Under the pieces are notes generated by a model, which was not told where the DNA came from, made no database searches, and was given only the letters and a program-made list of their open reading frames with translations. A program made the translations under genes and the position numbers. A DNA stretch of 64,000 bases from Nemertoderma westbladi (Eukaryota > Xenacoelomorpha > Nemertodermatida > Nemertodermatidae). The DNA is taken from positions 98,909 through 162,908 of the forward strand of contig JAUCBJ010001616.1 in the NCBI GenBank assembly GCA_032718475.1. The letters are read 5' to 3'. The first letter of the stretch is position 1; each line of letters starts with the position of its first letter. Of this stretch, positions 44,570 to 56,600 are shown piece after piece.

Positions 44570-47500
44570 TATAACAGTATACAGTATCGCGGGTAGTTGT
44601 TTATATTAACAGTATACAATATCGCGGGTAGTTGTTTATATTAACAGTATACAGTATCGCGGGTAGTTGTTTATATTAACAGTATACAGTATCGCGGGTA
44701 GTTGTTTATATTAACAGTATACAATATCACGGGTAGTTGTTTATATTAACAGTATACAGTATCGCGGGTAGTTGTTTATATTAACAGTATAAAGAATCGC
44801 GGGTAGTTGTTTATATTAACAGTATACAGTATCGCGGGTAGTTGTTTATATTAACAGTACAGTATCGCGGGTAGTTGTATATATTAACAGTATAAAGAAT
44901 CGCGGGTAGTTGTTTATATTAACAGTATACAGTATCGCGGGTAGTTGTTTATATTAACAGTACAGTATCGCGGGTAGTTGTTTATATTAACAGTATAAAG
45001 AATCGCGGGTAGTTGTTTATATTAACAGTATACAGTATCGCGGGTAGTTGTTTATATTAACAGTATACAGTATCGCGCGCGTGTAGTTGTTTATATTAAC
45101 AGTATACACTATCGCGGGTAGTTGTTTATATTAACAGTATACAGTATCGCGGGTAGTTGTTTATATTAACAGTATACAGTATCGCGGGTAGTTGTTTATA
45201 TTAACAGGATACAGTATCGCGGGTAGTTGTTTATATTAACAGTATACAGTATCGCGGGTAGTTGTTTATATTAACAGGATACAGTATCGCGGGTAGTTGT
45301 TTATATTAACAGTATACAGTATCACGGGTAGTTGTTTATATTAACAGTATACAGTATCGCGGGTAGTTGTTTATATTAACAGTATACAGTATCGCGGGTA
45401 GTTGTTTATAGTAACAGTATACAGTATCGCGGGTAGTTGTTTATATTAACAGTTACAGTATCGCGGGTAGTTGTTTATATTAACAGTATACAGTATCGCG
45501 GGTAGTTGTTTATATTAACAGTATAAAGAATCGCGGGTAGTTGTTTATATTAACAGTATACAGTATCGCGGGTAGTTGTTTATATTAACAGTACAGTATC
45601 GCGGGTAGTTGTTTATATTAACAGTATAAAGAATCGCGGGTAGTTGTTTATATTAACAGTATACAGTATCGCGGGTAGTTGTTTATATTAACAGTACAGT
45701 ATCGCGGGTAGTTGTTTATATTAACAGTATACAGATATCGCGGGTAGTTGTTTATATTAACAGTATACAGTATCGCGGGTAGTTGTTTATATTAACAGTA
45801 TACAGTATCGCGGGTAGTTGTTTATATTAACAGTTACAGTATCGCGGGTAGTTGTTTATATTAACAGTATACAATATCGCGGGTAGTTGTTTATATTAAC
45901 AGTATACAGTATCGCGGGTAGTTGTTTATATTAACAGTATAAAGAATCGCGGGTAGTTGTTTATATTAACAGTATACAGTATCGCGGGTAGTTGTTTATA
46001 TTAACAGTACAGTATCGCGCGGTAGTTGTTTATATTAACAGTACAGTATCGCGGGTAGTTGTTTATATTAACAGTATACAATATCGCGGGTAGTTGTTTA
46101 TATTAACAGTATACAGTATCGCGGGTAGTTGTTTATATTAACAGTATACAGTATCGCGGGTAGTTGTTTATATTAACAGTACAGTATCGCGGGTAGTTGT
46201 TTATATTAACAGTATACAATATCGCGGGTAGTTGTTTATATTAACAGTATACAGTATCACGGGTAGTTGTTTATATTAACAGTATACAGTATCGCGGGTA
46301 GTTGTTTATATTAACAGTACAGTATCGCGGGTAGTTGTTTATATTAACAGTATACAATATCGCGGGTAGTTGTTTATATTAACAGTATACAGTATCGCGG
46401 GTAGTTGTTTATATTAACAGTATACAGTATCACGGGTAGTTGTTTATATTAACAGGATACAGTATCGCGGGTAGTTGTTTATATTAACAGTATACAGTAT
46501 CGCGGGTAGTTGTTTATATTAAACAGTATACAGTATCGCGGGTAGTTGTTTATATTAACAGTATCGCGGGTAGTTGTTTATATTAACAGTATACAGTATC
46601 GCGGGTAGTTGTTTATATTAACAGGATACAGTATCGCGGGTAGTTGTTTATATTAACAGTATACAGTATCGCGGGTAGTTGTTTATATTAACAGTATACA
46701 GTATCGTGGGTAGTTGTTTATATTAACAGTATACAGTATCACGGGTAGTTGTTTATATTAACAGGATACAGTATCGCGGGTAGTTGTTTATATTAACAGT
46801 ATACAGTATCGTGGGTAGTTGTTTATATTAACAGTATACAGTATCGCGGGTAGTTGTTTATATTAACAGTACAGTATCGCGGGTAGTTGTTTATATTAAC
46901 AGTATACAATATCGCGGGTAGTTGTTTATATTAACAGTATACAGTATCACGGGTAGTTGTTTATATTAACAGTATACAATATCGCGGGTAGTTGTTTATA
47001 TTAACAGTATACAGTATCGCGGGTAGTTGTTTATATTAACAGTATACAGTATCACGGGTAGTTGTTTATATTAACAGTATACAGTATCGTGGGTAGTTGT
47101 TTATATTAACAGTATACAGTATCGCGGGTAGTTGTTTATATTAACAGTACAGTATCGTGGGTAGTTGTTTATATTAACAGTATACAGTATCGCGGGTAGT
47201 TGTTTATATTAACAGTACAGTATCGCGGGTAGTTGTTTATATTAACAGTACAGTATCGCGGGTAGTTGTTTATATTAACAGTATACAATATCGCGGGTAG
47301 TTGTTTATATTAACAGGATACAGTATCGCGGGTAGTTGTTTATATTAACAGTATCGCGGGTAGTTGTTTATATTAACAGTACAGTATCGTGGGTAGATGT
47401 TTATATTAACAGTATACAGTATCGCGGGTAGTTGTTTATATTAACAGTATACAGTATCGCGGGTAGTTGTTTATATTAACAGTATACAATATCGCGGGTA

Positions 47501-47975
47501 GTTGTTTATATTAACAGTATACAGTATCGCGGGTAGTTGTTTATATTAACAGTATACAGTATCGCGGGTAGTTGTTTATATTAACAGTATACAGTATCGC
47601 GGGTAGTTGTTTATATTAACAGTATACAGTATCGCGGGTAGTTGTTTATATTAACAGTATACAGTATCGCAAGTAGTTGTTTATATTAACAGTATACAGT
47701 ATCGCGGGTAGTTGTTTATATTAACAGTATACAGTATCGCAAGTAGTTGTTTATATTAACAGTATACAGTATCGCGGGTAGTTGTTTATATTAACAGTAT
47801 ACAGTATCGCGGGTAGTTGTTTATATTAACAGTATACAGTATCGCGGGTAGTTTTTTTTAGTAACAGTATACAGTATCGCGGGTAGTTGTTTATATTAAC
47901 AGTATACAGTATCGCGGGTAGTTGTTTATATTAACAGTATACAGTATCGCGGGTATTTGTTTATATTAACAGTAT
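44570..47975 (+). repeat. 35-bp satellite, close to 100 copies
   Basis: Unit TATCGCGGGTAGTTGTTTAT plus ATTAACAGTATACAG. Common variants are a 33-bp form lacking TA (AACAGTACAG), AAAGAATCGCGGG, CACGGG and AACAGGATAC. Variants recur in blocks (for example long, short, AAAGAA), which shows higher-order duplication. The array resumes at 52819-52935 after a LINE insertion. Confidence 0.97.
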
Positions 47976-48254
47976 AGTTAGTTAGTTAGTTTATTGACAT
48001 AAAGTTAGATTGTATATAAATGAGATAAACAATTATTAACCAGCACAACACCACTTTACGTCCTGATATTAATAATATACATGTTATACATAATCATCAA
48101 AATAATAATTCCTACTGTAATTTAATAAAATAAACATTTAAATATAATTAGCACAAGATTATTTTAATTGACACATTACTAATGCCTCATTACTAATACT
48201 AATGTATTGATGCTATCAATCGAATAATTTTTGAACCTCGTATACAAAAACAGC

Positions 48255-51200
48255 TTAATATACAGACATTACTGACTCTATATACCTACACAATTGTTCA
48301 ATATTATCCATATTACCATTGAAAAAGATACTTATATTTTGCATATTTAACTGTGGGTACTGTCTGCGTATTGGTAGTGATATTGGGCAATGTAACAGTG
48401 TGTGCACTTCGTCCTGAACGGATTTGTTATCACAGGGACACACTCGCTCCTCGTGTGGAATCCGTGACCATCGCCCTCGTTCTACAAACAGGTTGTGCGA
48501 CATTAATCGCATTCTGCTGAAGTGCGCCCTAATATAATCCGGTACATACGGGGATTTCAGGCTGTAAATCGAGTGGCATGTCAGGTCCATATTCAGTGAC
48601 GTCCTGTATGTGACAAACTTGGTCGCCGTGCTTGGCTTCTTGCGTATTCTAGTAAGAATGTCGCTGTTAGTCGGGCTTGGTTCGGACCACGCCATAGCAC
48701 ACTTTATCATGTTGTACCCTGGTGAGTTTACATTCTTACAAATGGTAAGTGCCTGTCGGAAAGGTGTGTCCTCTGGTAGCGTATGTAGAGCTTTCTGTAG
48801 GAACCGTTTGCGGTATTTCATTATGCGTGTTTGAATGGAAGGCATCCCTACTTCTATTAAACAAATGTCGGTCGGGGTTTGTTCCCGTACACCTAATAAT
48901 ATTTTTATCATACGGCCATAAAATATATCTAAACTCTTAGTATTATTAGTTAACCAGCCTTCGCAACCATATAGGAATGCTGTAGCTACTGCAGCCTCAA
49001 ACACCTGCTTTTTAACACAAAAAGCAATATTTGTATTGTGCGCACAAAATATAGAAAATTTATTTACAATCTCCTCGCACCGAGTTTTATGTAGATTAAA
49101 AACTGAGTTGAATTTACCATCTTCTGTAAAAATAGATCCAAGATAGGTGTATGTAGTACAATGGTTAACTGTTACGTCATTTACAACTAGAGGAGTTCTA
49201 TCGTACATTGCACCATTAACAACGAAAAACTTTGTCTTTTTTACATTTATCTTCATACCAGACTCTTTACAAAAAGCTATAAGAGCACCCAATTTACGCA
49301 GGCACAAATTACGGTTAGTAGAAAGAATTATAGTATCATCCATTAGTAACATAATATGCAAAATACCCAAATAACCATCCTGGGTTACAGTATTACACAC
49401 CATTGTTACCAGATTGTCAATATATAAGCTAAATAATATTACACTAGTAGCTGCACCTTGTCTTACGCCTATGGCTGTACATATTATAGCGGATTTCAAT
49501 ATACTTTTAGTACATGTATAAGTAGCTAAGATTGCCATTAACATTACTTTTCCACAACCCAATTTTCTTAATCTTTCAATAAGTTTCATTCTAGGTATAT
49601 TATCGTAAGCCTTTGAGAAATCTACAAATAGTACAAAAAGTTTCTCCCTTTTAAAAATCGCATAATCTATAAGTAGACGCAGTGCTAATATATGTTCAGT
49701 GCAACTGCGGTTTTTTCTACCCCCTGCCTGACACCTACTTATATTGCACCATAAGGACAGTCTAGCTGATAATAACATATCATAAATCTTAGCACAGGTC
49801 TCCATAATTGATATACCTCTGTAATTACCACAAATAGCTCGGCTCCCCGATTTGAAAAATATTATTAATTTACTGTAGCACCACGATGTGGGGTACGCCC
49901 CAAATTTAAACACGAAATTAAAAAATGCAAGAAAAAATATAAGCCAATTACCAGGTAGCGAAGTGAACAATCCAAGTGCGACACCTATGTAACTTTTATT
50001 TATTTTTATTTCACTTAAAACTTCCGCAAATTCCTTTTCTGACAACGGATCATCTAGAATCGGAACATATGGAGCGGTTGAAAATTCGTCAGTCATATGC
50101 ACTGTTTCCGCAGATGGAGGATTCAGTAACGCTTCAAAATGGCTTTTAAATTGGTTGTCATCTGGCATACTCTCTCTCCTGGGTTTTAGTTTATCAATTT
50201 CACCTTTCCAGTTTACTGCATGCCAGATTAATTTAGGGTCATTCAAAGAAACTAGCCTCGCCCACCGATCATTATTAGATTCAGGTAGATTAACATTGTG
50301 TATACAATCGTATTGCTTTTTAACTTTGCAACTTTTGGCCGTTTCATTTAAAATTTGTGTTGCAGTTTCTACTATATTCTGCCCACCCTCTCTACTAGCG
50401 TCATTAATTATCGGTGGATGAATACTTGTAATAAGGTCTTTAAACTGGTCTAAATTAGTATTGCAATGGCTGGGTCCTTTCTCCCCAAGTGGGGTTGTAC
50501 GGTAATTATTAAAATTTAATTCAGTCCACACCGCACCCAAATCACCTGCTCTGTCATATATCGCACTTGTTAAATATTTTTTATTATTAATATTAATTTC
50601 TACTTCTACCAATAAAGGTGCGTGATCCGAGCCATGTTGGTTTCTGTCTACACTAACTTTAACTACATTACTAACCAAACAACTCGTAATTACACATAGG
50701 TCCAATGAGCTTACCCATGATTTACCCTTCCTATAGGATAAACCCCCACCTAACACACCCCTCCCTGTTTCTAAATGGTTTGCGACTACACTCCCAGTGG
50801 TAGAGCATATACGTAGTAACCGTTCCCCATTGCTATTTACAGCGTTATCTTCCACCCCGTGATACTTTCGGTTAATCACATGCCGTTCACCGGTGTATTT
50901 AGGGACCCCAACACGTGCATTGAGGTCGCCAACAACTATAACCTTTCGGTTCTCTTCAAGGGTGGCATTCAGGTTCCCGAACATTTGGGTCGAAAAATAG
51001 CGAGAGTCACAAGGGGTTATGTAGGAGGTACCGATCAAGGTATCAGGCGCGAAACTAAACCGCAGCCATAGCTGATCCTCCTTACTCGTATCCACTTCTA
51101 ACACGAATTTAGCTAATGTACATTTCACCAAAGCCAATATCCCCCCGCGATGGGATGGTGTTGGCGTATTAATATATTGGGTGAAGCCGGGTACGTGTGT

Positions 51201-51350
51201 GGGTTTATTAGTTTTAATTTCTGACAGGAATACGATATCATGGGAATGTATATATCGGAGAATCTGGGGATCTAGGAGTTTATCTTTCAGACCACAGATA
51301 TTCCACGAGCATAGAGACAAAGTTCTAAATAGGTGTTGTGCAGCTCCCCC
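48255..51350 (-). CDS. LINE copy 6 ORF2: endonuclease-reverse transcriptase
   Basis: About 1030 codons without interruption. The endonuclease starts at SLCSWNICGLKDKL and has FLSEIKTNKP (catalytic Glu), VIVVGDLNARVG, and GSDHAPLLV. The reverse transcriptase has KSGSRAICGNYRGISIMETC, LFVDFSKAYDNIPRMKLIE, GVRQGAATSVILFSLYIDNL and LLMDDTIILSTNRNLC (catalytic pair in an LMDD rather than FADD box). The C-terminus has a Cys/His knuckle, CPCDNKSVQDEVHTLLHCP. There is no ATG at its beginning: the frame is continuous with ORF1 except for one TAG at 51353-51351, and the first in-frame ATG lies about 110 codons in, past the catalytic Glu. Translation therefore probably needs read-through of that stop. 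With all catalytic motifs intact this is a recent insertion. Confidence 0.9.
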   Translation of the reverse strand, partial: GGAAQHLFRTLSLCSWNICGLKDKLLDPQILRYIHSHDIVFLSEIKTNKPTHVPGFTQYINTPTPSHRGGILALVKCTLAKFVLEVDTSKEDQLWLRFSFAPDTLIGTSYITPCDSRYFSTQMFGNLNATLEENRKVIVVGDLNARVGVPKYTGERHVINRKYHGVEDNAVNSNGERLLRICSTTGSVVANHLETGRGVLGGGLSYRKGKSWVSSLDLCVITSCLVSNVVKVSVDRNQHGSDHAPLLVEVEININNKKYLTSAIYDRAGDLGAVWTELNFNNYRTTPLGEKGPSHCNTNLDQFKDLITSIHPPIINDASREGGQNIVETATQILNETAKSCKVKKQYDCIHNVNLPESNNDRWARLVSLNDPKLIWHAVNWKGEIDKLKPRRESMPDDNQFKSHFEALLNPPSAETVHMTDEFSTAPYVPILDDPLSEKEFAEVLSEIKINKSYIGVALGLFTSLPGNWLIFFLAFFNFVFKFGAYPTSWCYSKLIIFFKSGSRAICGNYRGISIMETCAKIYDMLLSARLSLWCNISRCQAGGRKNRSCTEHILALRLLIDYAIFKREKLFVLFVDFSKAYDNIPRMKLIERLRKLGCGKVMLMAILATYTCTKSILKSAIICTAIGVRQGAATSVILFSLYIDNLVTMVCNTVTQDGYLGILHIMLLMDDTIILSTNRNLCLRKLGALIAFCKESGMKINVKKTKFFVVNGAMYDRTPLVVNDVTVNHCTTYTYLGSIFTEDGKFNSVFNLHKTRCEEIVNKFSIFCAHNTNIAFCVKKQVFEAAVATAFLYGCEGWLTNNTKSLDIFYGRMIKILLGVREQTPTDICLIEVGMPSIQTRIMKYRKRFLQKALHTLPEDTPFRQALTICKNVNSPGYNMIKCAMAWSEPSPTNSDILTRIRKKPSTATKFVTYRTSLNMDLTCHSIYSLKSPYVPDYIRAHFSRMRLMSHNLFVERGRWSRIPHEERVCPCDNKSVQDEVHTLLHCPISLPIRRQYPQLNMQNISIFFNGNMDNIEQLCRYIESVMSVY

Positions 51351-52198
51351 CTATAGGGAACCTATAGGATTAAACCTATCAATAACAGTATTACCGCGTG
51401 TCACTACCCGGCGCTTATAATCGTAGCGCACAGTGACCCCCGCATTCTCAGGACGTTTCCTTTCTTCCCATGCGAGGTGACGTAGACGTCCTTCCTCACG
51501 TCGCACTGAAGGGTGAACATCTGGCTTGATATACACCTTACCGAACCGATCATCGCCCTTTAGGTTCTTTGCTGCAGCCAAGATCTTGCTACGGTGGCCA
51601 GGGCTATGTATGGTTATTAGCAGAGGCCTGATTCTATTGGGAGAACCACTGCCGAGACTTGGCCTCCCGTCAGCAACACGCCCCTGACCCAGTTCTCTTC
51701 CCAGTCGTTTTATTTCCCATCCGGGCAACGCGCTTATTAGGTCCTCGCATTTTAAAACCTTTAGTAAATCTCCCACCTCTTGTAGGTCGTCACTTCCGTC
51801 ACGTTCAACCAACCCGGTTATCACGATATTGCTCGCTCGTTCCTTGGAATCAATCCGCTCGATATATTCCTGTTGTCTTCCGATAATCGCGAATGCGTCG
51901 TCCAGTTTCCCGGATAGTTTCGCGACATGTTCTTTCTCTGTCCTAAGGTCCTCCCGTAGTTCCCGAATCTCCTTAAGAATCGTATTGAGCACTGCGGAGT
52001 TCGGCGGCTGTGACGCATCTGGTATGTTTGTCACCGCCCGGCTCGACTCCAACTGCATGAACTGGTCGGACTCTCGGTATAATGCCAGAACTGCCTTTAA
52101 CTGGGCATTTTGAAGACTATTAACCTGCGAGGACGAGAGTTGTCGCACATCCTCAAGGGATTTGAGATCACAGTGTACCGGTAGTCTTTTATTCTTTG
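51351..52198 (-). CDS. LINE copy 6 ORF1, C-terminal part (RNA-binding protein)
   Basis: LINE ORF1-type nucleic-acid-binding protein. A coiled coil is likely around LKEIRELREDLRTEKEHVAK. An RRM-like domain follows, with SNIVITGLVERDGSDD and RPLLITIHSPGHRSKILAAA, then a basic C-terminal region (DVHPSVRREEGRLRHLAWEE). The listed start is set at the edge of an inserted LINE fragment; the original protein continued upstream into 52497-52754. It ends with TAG at 51353-51351 in the same frame as ORF2. Confidence 0.8.
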
Positions 52199-52496
52199 GT
52201 TCCCCCGGGCTTGACACTGGAGCAGGATCGCCTCCGCTTTGCAGGACATTGCTTTCGCCGTGAGGACCGGCCGGTGCATGGTCTTGTGCTTTGGCGGCCT
52301 CGTGGAGTGAATAAGCGTGGTGGACAGCCCATGGCTTTCTTGGGACGCGTCTTAGGGGACACTGGCCTTGGGGATGCGGGTGGTCTGGCAGGTGTCATGG
52401 GTGATAGGGAGTTGTGGCGGTGCAATTTTGTTGATAAGCCGGCACAGCATTCTTAAAAATGCAGCTGCAATGCAGCATGCCGATGCTAGTAGTAGT
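52199..52496 (+). mobile_element. 5'-truncated LINE tail inserted in ORF1 of LINE copy 6
   Basis: 298 bp of the TAG-tailed family on the + strand: RLRFAGHCFRREDRPVHGLV, then GVMGDRELWRCNFVDKPAQHS and stop, the tail TGCAGCTGCAATGCAGCATG and TAGTAGTA. It is flanked by an 8-bp direct repeat ATTCTTTG (52191-52198 and 52497-52504). Removing it rejoins ORF1 in frame (GAKN to KRLPVH). Confidence 0.88.
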
Positions 52497-52754
52497 ATTC
52501 TTTGCACCAATAGTAGGTGCACTTGGTAACGCCTTTCCTTTATTGGAAGTTTCTTTACTCCGTCTACCGCTACCGGCAGCCTTACCTCCTGCACCGGCTA
52601 CTTGCCAAGAGTTTGGACTATCTTGGGATTCGGGTTGTGACTGTGTGTTATCATAACATTCCAATAAATGCATCTGGAGCTCATCCACATCAGTGAAGGT
52701 TTCCCCGCACTTATCACATGATACAGATATAGCCTGACTACCTGGACTGGCCAT
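52497..52754 (-). CDS. LINE copy 6 ORF1, N-terminal part (zinc finger)
   Basis: From ATG 52754. A C2HC-like finger, VSCDKCGETFTDVDELQMHLLEC (Cys, Cys, His, Cys), lies at residues about 12-33. A Ser/Gln-rich and Lys/Gly-rich linker follows to SAPTIGAKN, where the inserted LINE tail begins. With the segment at 51351-52198 it makes up one ORF1 protein of about 370 residues before the insertion. Confidence 0.8.
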
Positions 52755-52818
52755 ACTACAGTACTGCAGTAGGCTGTCATAGGTCAGTACAGCAGTAGGC
52801 TACACTACTGCGCTATAC

Positions 52819-52935
52819 ATTATCGCGGGTAGTTGTTTATATTAACAGTATACGGTATCGCGGGTAGTTGTTTATATTAACAGTATACAGTATCGCGGGT
52901 ACAGTAGTTGTTTATATTAACAGTAATACAGTATC
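52819..52935 (+). repeat. Continuation of the 35-bp satellite
   Basis: Three to four units with the same consensus as 44570-47975, slightly more diverged (ACAGTA and TAATACAG insertions). It marks the 5' border of LINE copy 6. Confidence 0.92.
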
Positions 52936-53021
52936 AGTGAGATATTGTATTTCAGCTTCATACTTCGGCTCAGAAATATTGCAAAAAACATATTTTTATA
53001 ATTTTAACCATCCTATTGTCC

Positions 53022-53246
53022 GGCCTATTGTCCCGCCTATTGTCCCGCCTATTGTCCCGCCTATTGTTCCGCCTATTGTCCCGCATATTGCCCCGCATAT
53101 TGTCCTGCCTATTAATTGCCCCGCCTATTGTCCCGCCTATTGTCCCGCCTATTATCCCGCCTATTGTCCCACCTATTGTCTGGCCTAATGTCCCGCCTAT
53201 TGTCCCGCCTATTGTCCCACCTATTGTCCCGCCTATTGTCCGTTTA
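53022..53246 (+). repeat. 12-bp repeat (CCTATTGTCCCG)n, about 18 copies
   Basis: Regular units with variants GCATATTGTCC, TAATTGCC and TATTATCCCG. Open frames (Tyr-Cys-Pro-Ala and Ile-Val-Pro-Pro repeats) are artefacts of the 12-bp period. Confidence 0.92.
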
Positions 53247-53299
53247 TCCTTGCTATAATGCGTAATTTTGGATTAACTATAAGAAAGTTTGAGATGTCA

Positions 53300-53650
53300 G
53301 TTATATTCGATGAATAATTCAGGGTTGGAGCAAGTTAAATATTATTAATCAAATGTCAAATATAATTACATATATATTTCGGTAGCTCAGCGCTATCTTT
53401 ATCAATAAAGTACAAATTCTAATATAAATTGCAGAATTGACTAACGTAACGTACGACTTGATATCTGTTGAAAATTGCACTAAAAACAGAATAAATGTTG
53501 TAACCAAAAAACAGAAGACATAGGCAGGGAAACGTATAGGGACCGTAGGTGCATACTGGAGAGCCTAACGAATTATATTTATAATTATATTTGTAATTTG
53601 ATTAATAATATTTAACTTGCTCCAACCCAGAATTTTTCATCGTAATATTG
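53300..53650. mobile_element. 351-bp MITE abutting the Roc-COR gene start
   Basis: Inverted arms 53300-53375 and 53575-53650 share CGATGAA...TTC and GGGTTGGAGCAAGTTAAATA. The direct repeat GATGTCA flanks it (53293-53299 and 53651-53657). The start codon of the downstream gene lies inside the right copy of that repeat. A 7-bp duplication (8 with one mismatch) fits a hAT-type MITE. Confidence 0.75.
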
Positions 53651-53651
53651 G

Positions 53652-56600
53652 ATGTCAACTCAGTGGAAAGACAACTTAACAATAATTATACTTTATACAG
53701 GAGATAATCGCGGCACAATTAGAATAATTGATATGTTCAGTAAAGATCAAACTGAAAGAAAGAAAAGTATCGAACAGGTGGAAAGTATATTGGAGGAAAC
53801 TGAAGAATTAAAGGAAATTGTTGAGTATATTGGATGGGTTGGTCCCATAAATAAACCACTCCAGGGTAAGATAACTGATATAATTATATCTACTGTTGAT
53901 GTTCTTTCAGATAAAGAGAAAGAACTTTACTTTAGACTGGATGCAGATATTTCTGAGTTAACAACCCAGAATCTGGTTAGTATTTGGGGTTTAAATGAAA
54001 TTTCAACAATAGAAATTGTTAATAAATTCAGAGACATGGGACTTATGATTATGAATATAAGTGGATCAAATACACTAAAAATTCCAAATTTTTTAATTAA
54101 TTATATTAAAGAACAAAAACTGCCGATAGAGATACTGGCGAGAGGCCCAGAAGCATTGGCTGCTTATAAAGCAGCTCTTTCTAAAGGGACTACATGGATA
54201 TTGAAAACCCGGTTAATGTTAGTGGGACAAGAGAGGGCTGGTAAAACAAGTTTGAAGAAGGCCCTTATTGGTCAACCGTTTGATATTAATGAACCAATAA
54301 CAGATGGTATTGATTCAGTGGCTAATTGTGTTATAGATACTGATAAACACACAGACTGGACTAATTTAAAGAATGTTGATATTTTAGAGGCTGATCCAGA
54401 CAATGCTGTTGCAAAGAAAGTTGCAAAAAGTGTTCTAGAATTCAAAGTTCAAGAAGATGCATATAGAAGAATATACACTGATGACATCCAGTCAACTTTA
54501 TCAGTAATATCTGGTGAAAATAGCGATAGAGACATGAATAAAAGCACCAGTTCTTATGATAAGCCTGTTAAAATAGAAAGCAGCAAGGAAATTATAGAAG
54601 ATATTCCAGTAGATAGCGAAAGAGGAAATATATCTGAAAGCGGAAAAGTCGTAACACCATATGAATCAAAATTTGAGGGCAATAAATATGATATCCCTTC
54701 AGAAGTTACAAAAGGTATAGAGGATATATTGTTATCTGGTAAACCTCAAGATATTCTGGCTAAATTTAATGAGGAAGACAGTCGCTTTTCTCTACAGATA
54801 GTCGATTTTGGTGGCCAATGTATTTATTACACAACCCATCAGATGTTTCTAAGTAGACGGGCTATTTATATAGTTGTTTTTGATCTTACCCAAGATGCTG
54901 ATAAAACAGCCAACATTATATTCAGAGCCGATGAAGAGAATTTAAATAAGATATATAGCGAGATGACTAATATAGAATTTATTGATTTTTGGTTGCGCAA
55001 TATATTTACATTTGGTAAAAATAATTCAGAAAGTGGCGCAAACATTTCTGGTCCTCCAGTATTCTTAGTTGGAACAAAGAAAGCCAGTTTGCATGAAGAT
55101 CCAGAAACTCAGAACATTTTAGCTCGTAAAAAGTTTAAAGAAATTTTCCGACTATTAAAGTCCACATTGCATTGCAATATTTTAGTTAAAGAAGCATTTG
55201 CTGTGGAAAATAGCAAAGAGGCAAGATCGGATTCAGATGAAGAACTTCAAAACTTACAGCTAGAAATTGTTAAAGAAATGGACAAATTTAGGGAAGAAAT
55301 TCCTTTGGATTATTTAAAATTTGAAAAACTTGTAACTCAATTACTTAAAAATGATGCCGTATATATTGATATTATAGATTTAGAATGTAAGTTAAAGGAA
55401 ATAAAAGTAGAATTTGAATACCCCGGTTTAAAGACAATGTTAGAATTTTACCATGATAGAGGTAGAATTATCTATTTTGATGAAGAATCGTTGCGTGATA
55501 CAATTATATTGAAACCAGAGTGGTTAAGTTCAATGTTTGCCAGTATTATTACAGTCAAAGAACATATAAATTGGAAAAATTTGAAATATTTTGAGGATTT
55601 GGATGACAAGGGTATATTGCACTGGGATCTACTGGACGATATCTGGGGTAATATGGGACTCAAAAAAACTTTTATGTTAAAAATCCTAGAGCGTTTTGAT
55701 TTAATATGTGAAAGAATAGGAGAAACTGTGCCAGGTAATGGAGACGAATCAGAACCATTGTTAAAAAAGTCAAAAATGAATAAATCATATTATGTACCTT
55801 GTAGACTTAAGAATGCCAATCAGCCTATTTACCCTATTAAAGCAAATGATATTGAATTTTTTATTGCATTTATTGGTTTTTTACCTGAGGGTCTATTTTA
55901 TCGACTAGTAAAACGCCTTATAGAATGGTCGTATCTCATTGGAGATATTAAATCTGAACCAACTCTTTACTACCGGTCTGTAGTTATATACTGTGATGTT
56001 GATCACGATATAATTCTATATGTGTCTCCAAGGCATTTTTCTAGAATAAAAGTTCAAATTGTAAGAAAAGTTCTTATGAAACCTAAAGATAATATTGATA
56101 GCAACGAAAATTTTATAAGTCCTCCAGATTCTGATTTTGCAAACAGAGTAAAAGATTACATTGTTGACAGCTTGGGAGAACTTATATTAGCTGGAAAAAT
56201 GAACAATATTGTTGATTTTCAATTGAAAGTAACATGTCCTTGTTCATATAAATGTGAAAGGCATGGCCTATATAAATGCCACAATGAATCCTGTATCCAC
56301 TTTATTCTACTATCAGATTGTTTGAGTAAACCAATAATTATGTGTGAGAATAATGCAAGTATAGAAACTCATGAATATAAAACTTGGTTTTTAGTTAAAT
56401 CGAAGGATCAGGAATATTTAAAAGTTGAAACAAAAAAATTGGAAGAAAAACTTGAACCAACTGAGTTATTACTATATATCGAAAAAAGTTTTATACTAAA
56501 CAATGATCAGATTCAGTTTATAGAAACAAGAGAAACTAAAATACTAAAGAGCCGAGCCATTATAGAATCTCTGAAAGGGAAATCAGAGTTCATTATGAAA

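Larger units (their letters stand above)
47976..52815 (-). mobile_element. Nearly complete two-ORF LINE inserted in the satellite (copy 6)
   Basis: A - strand element between two parts of the 35-bp satellite, so the satellite is the insertion site. From 5' to 3' on the - strand: about 60 bp leader, ORF1 with an N-terminal zinc finger (52754 downward), ORF2 with endonuclease and reverse transcriptase (to 48255), a 3' untranslated part, and the tail AATAAACTAACTAACTAAC at 47977-47996. A 298-bp piece of another LINE sits inside ORF1. The clade is probably within the CR1/L2/Crack group (LMDD box, short tandem tail), tentative. Confidence 0.88.

Noticed and set aside
44570-47975. CRISPR-like array (regular 35-bp repeats)
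   Set aside because: Units are directly adjacent with no spacers and the DNA is eukaryotic; it is a satellite.
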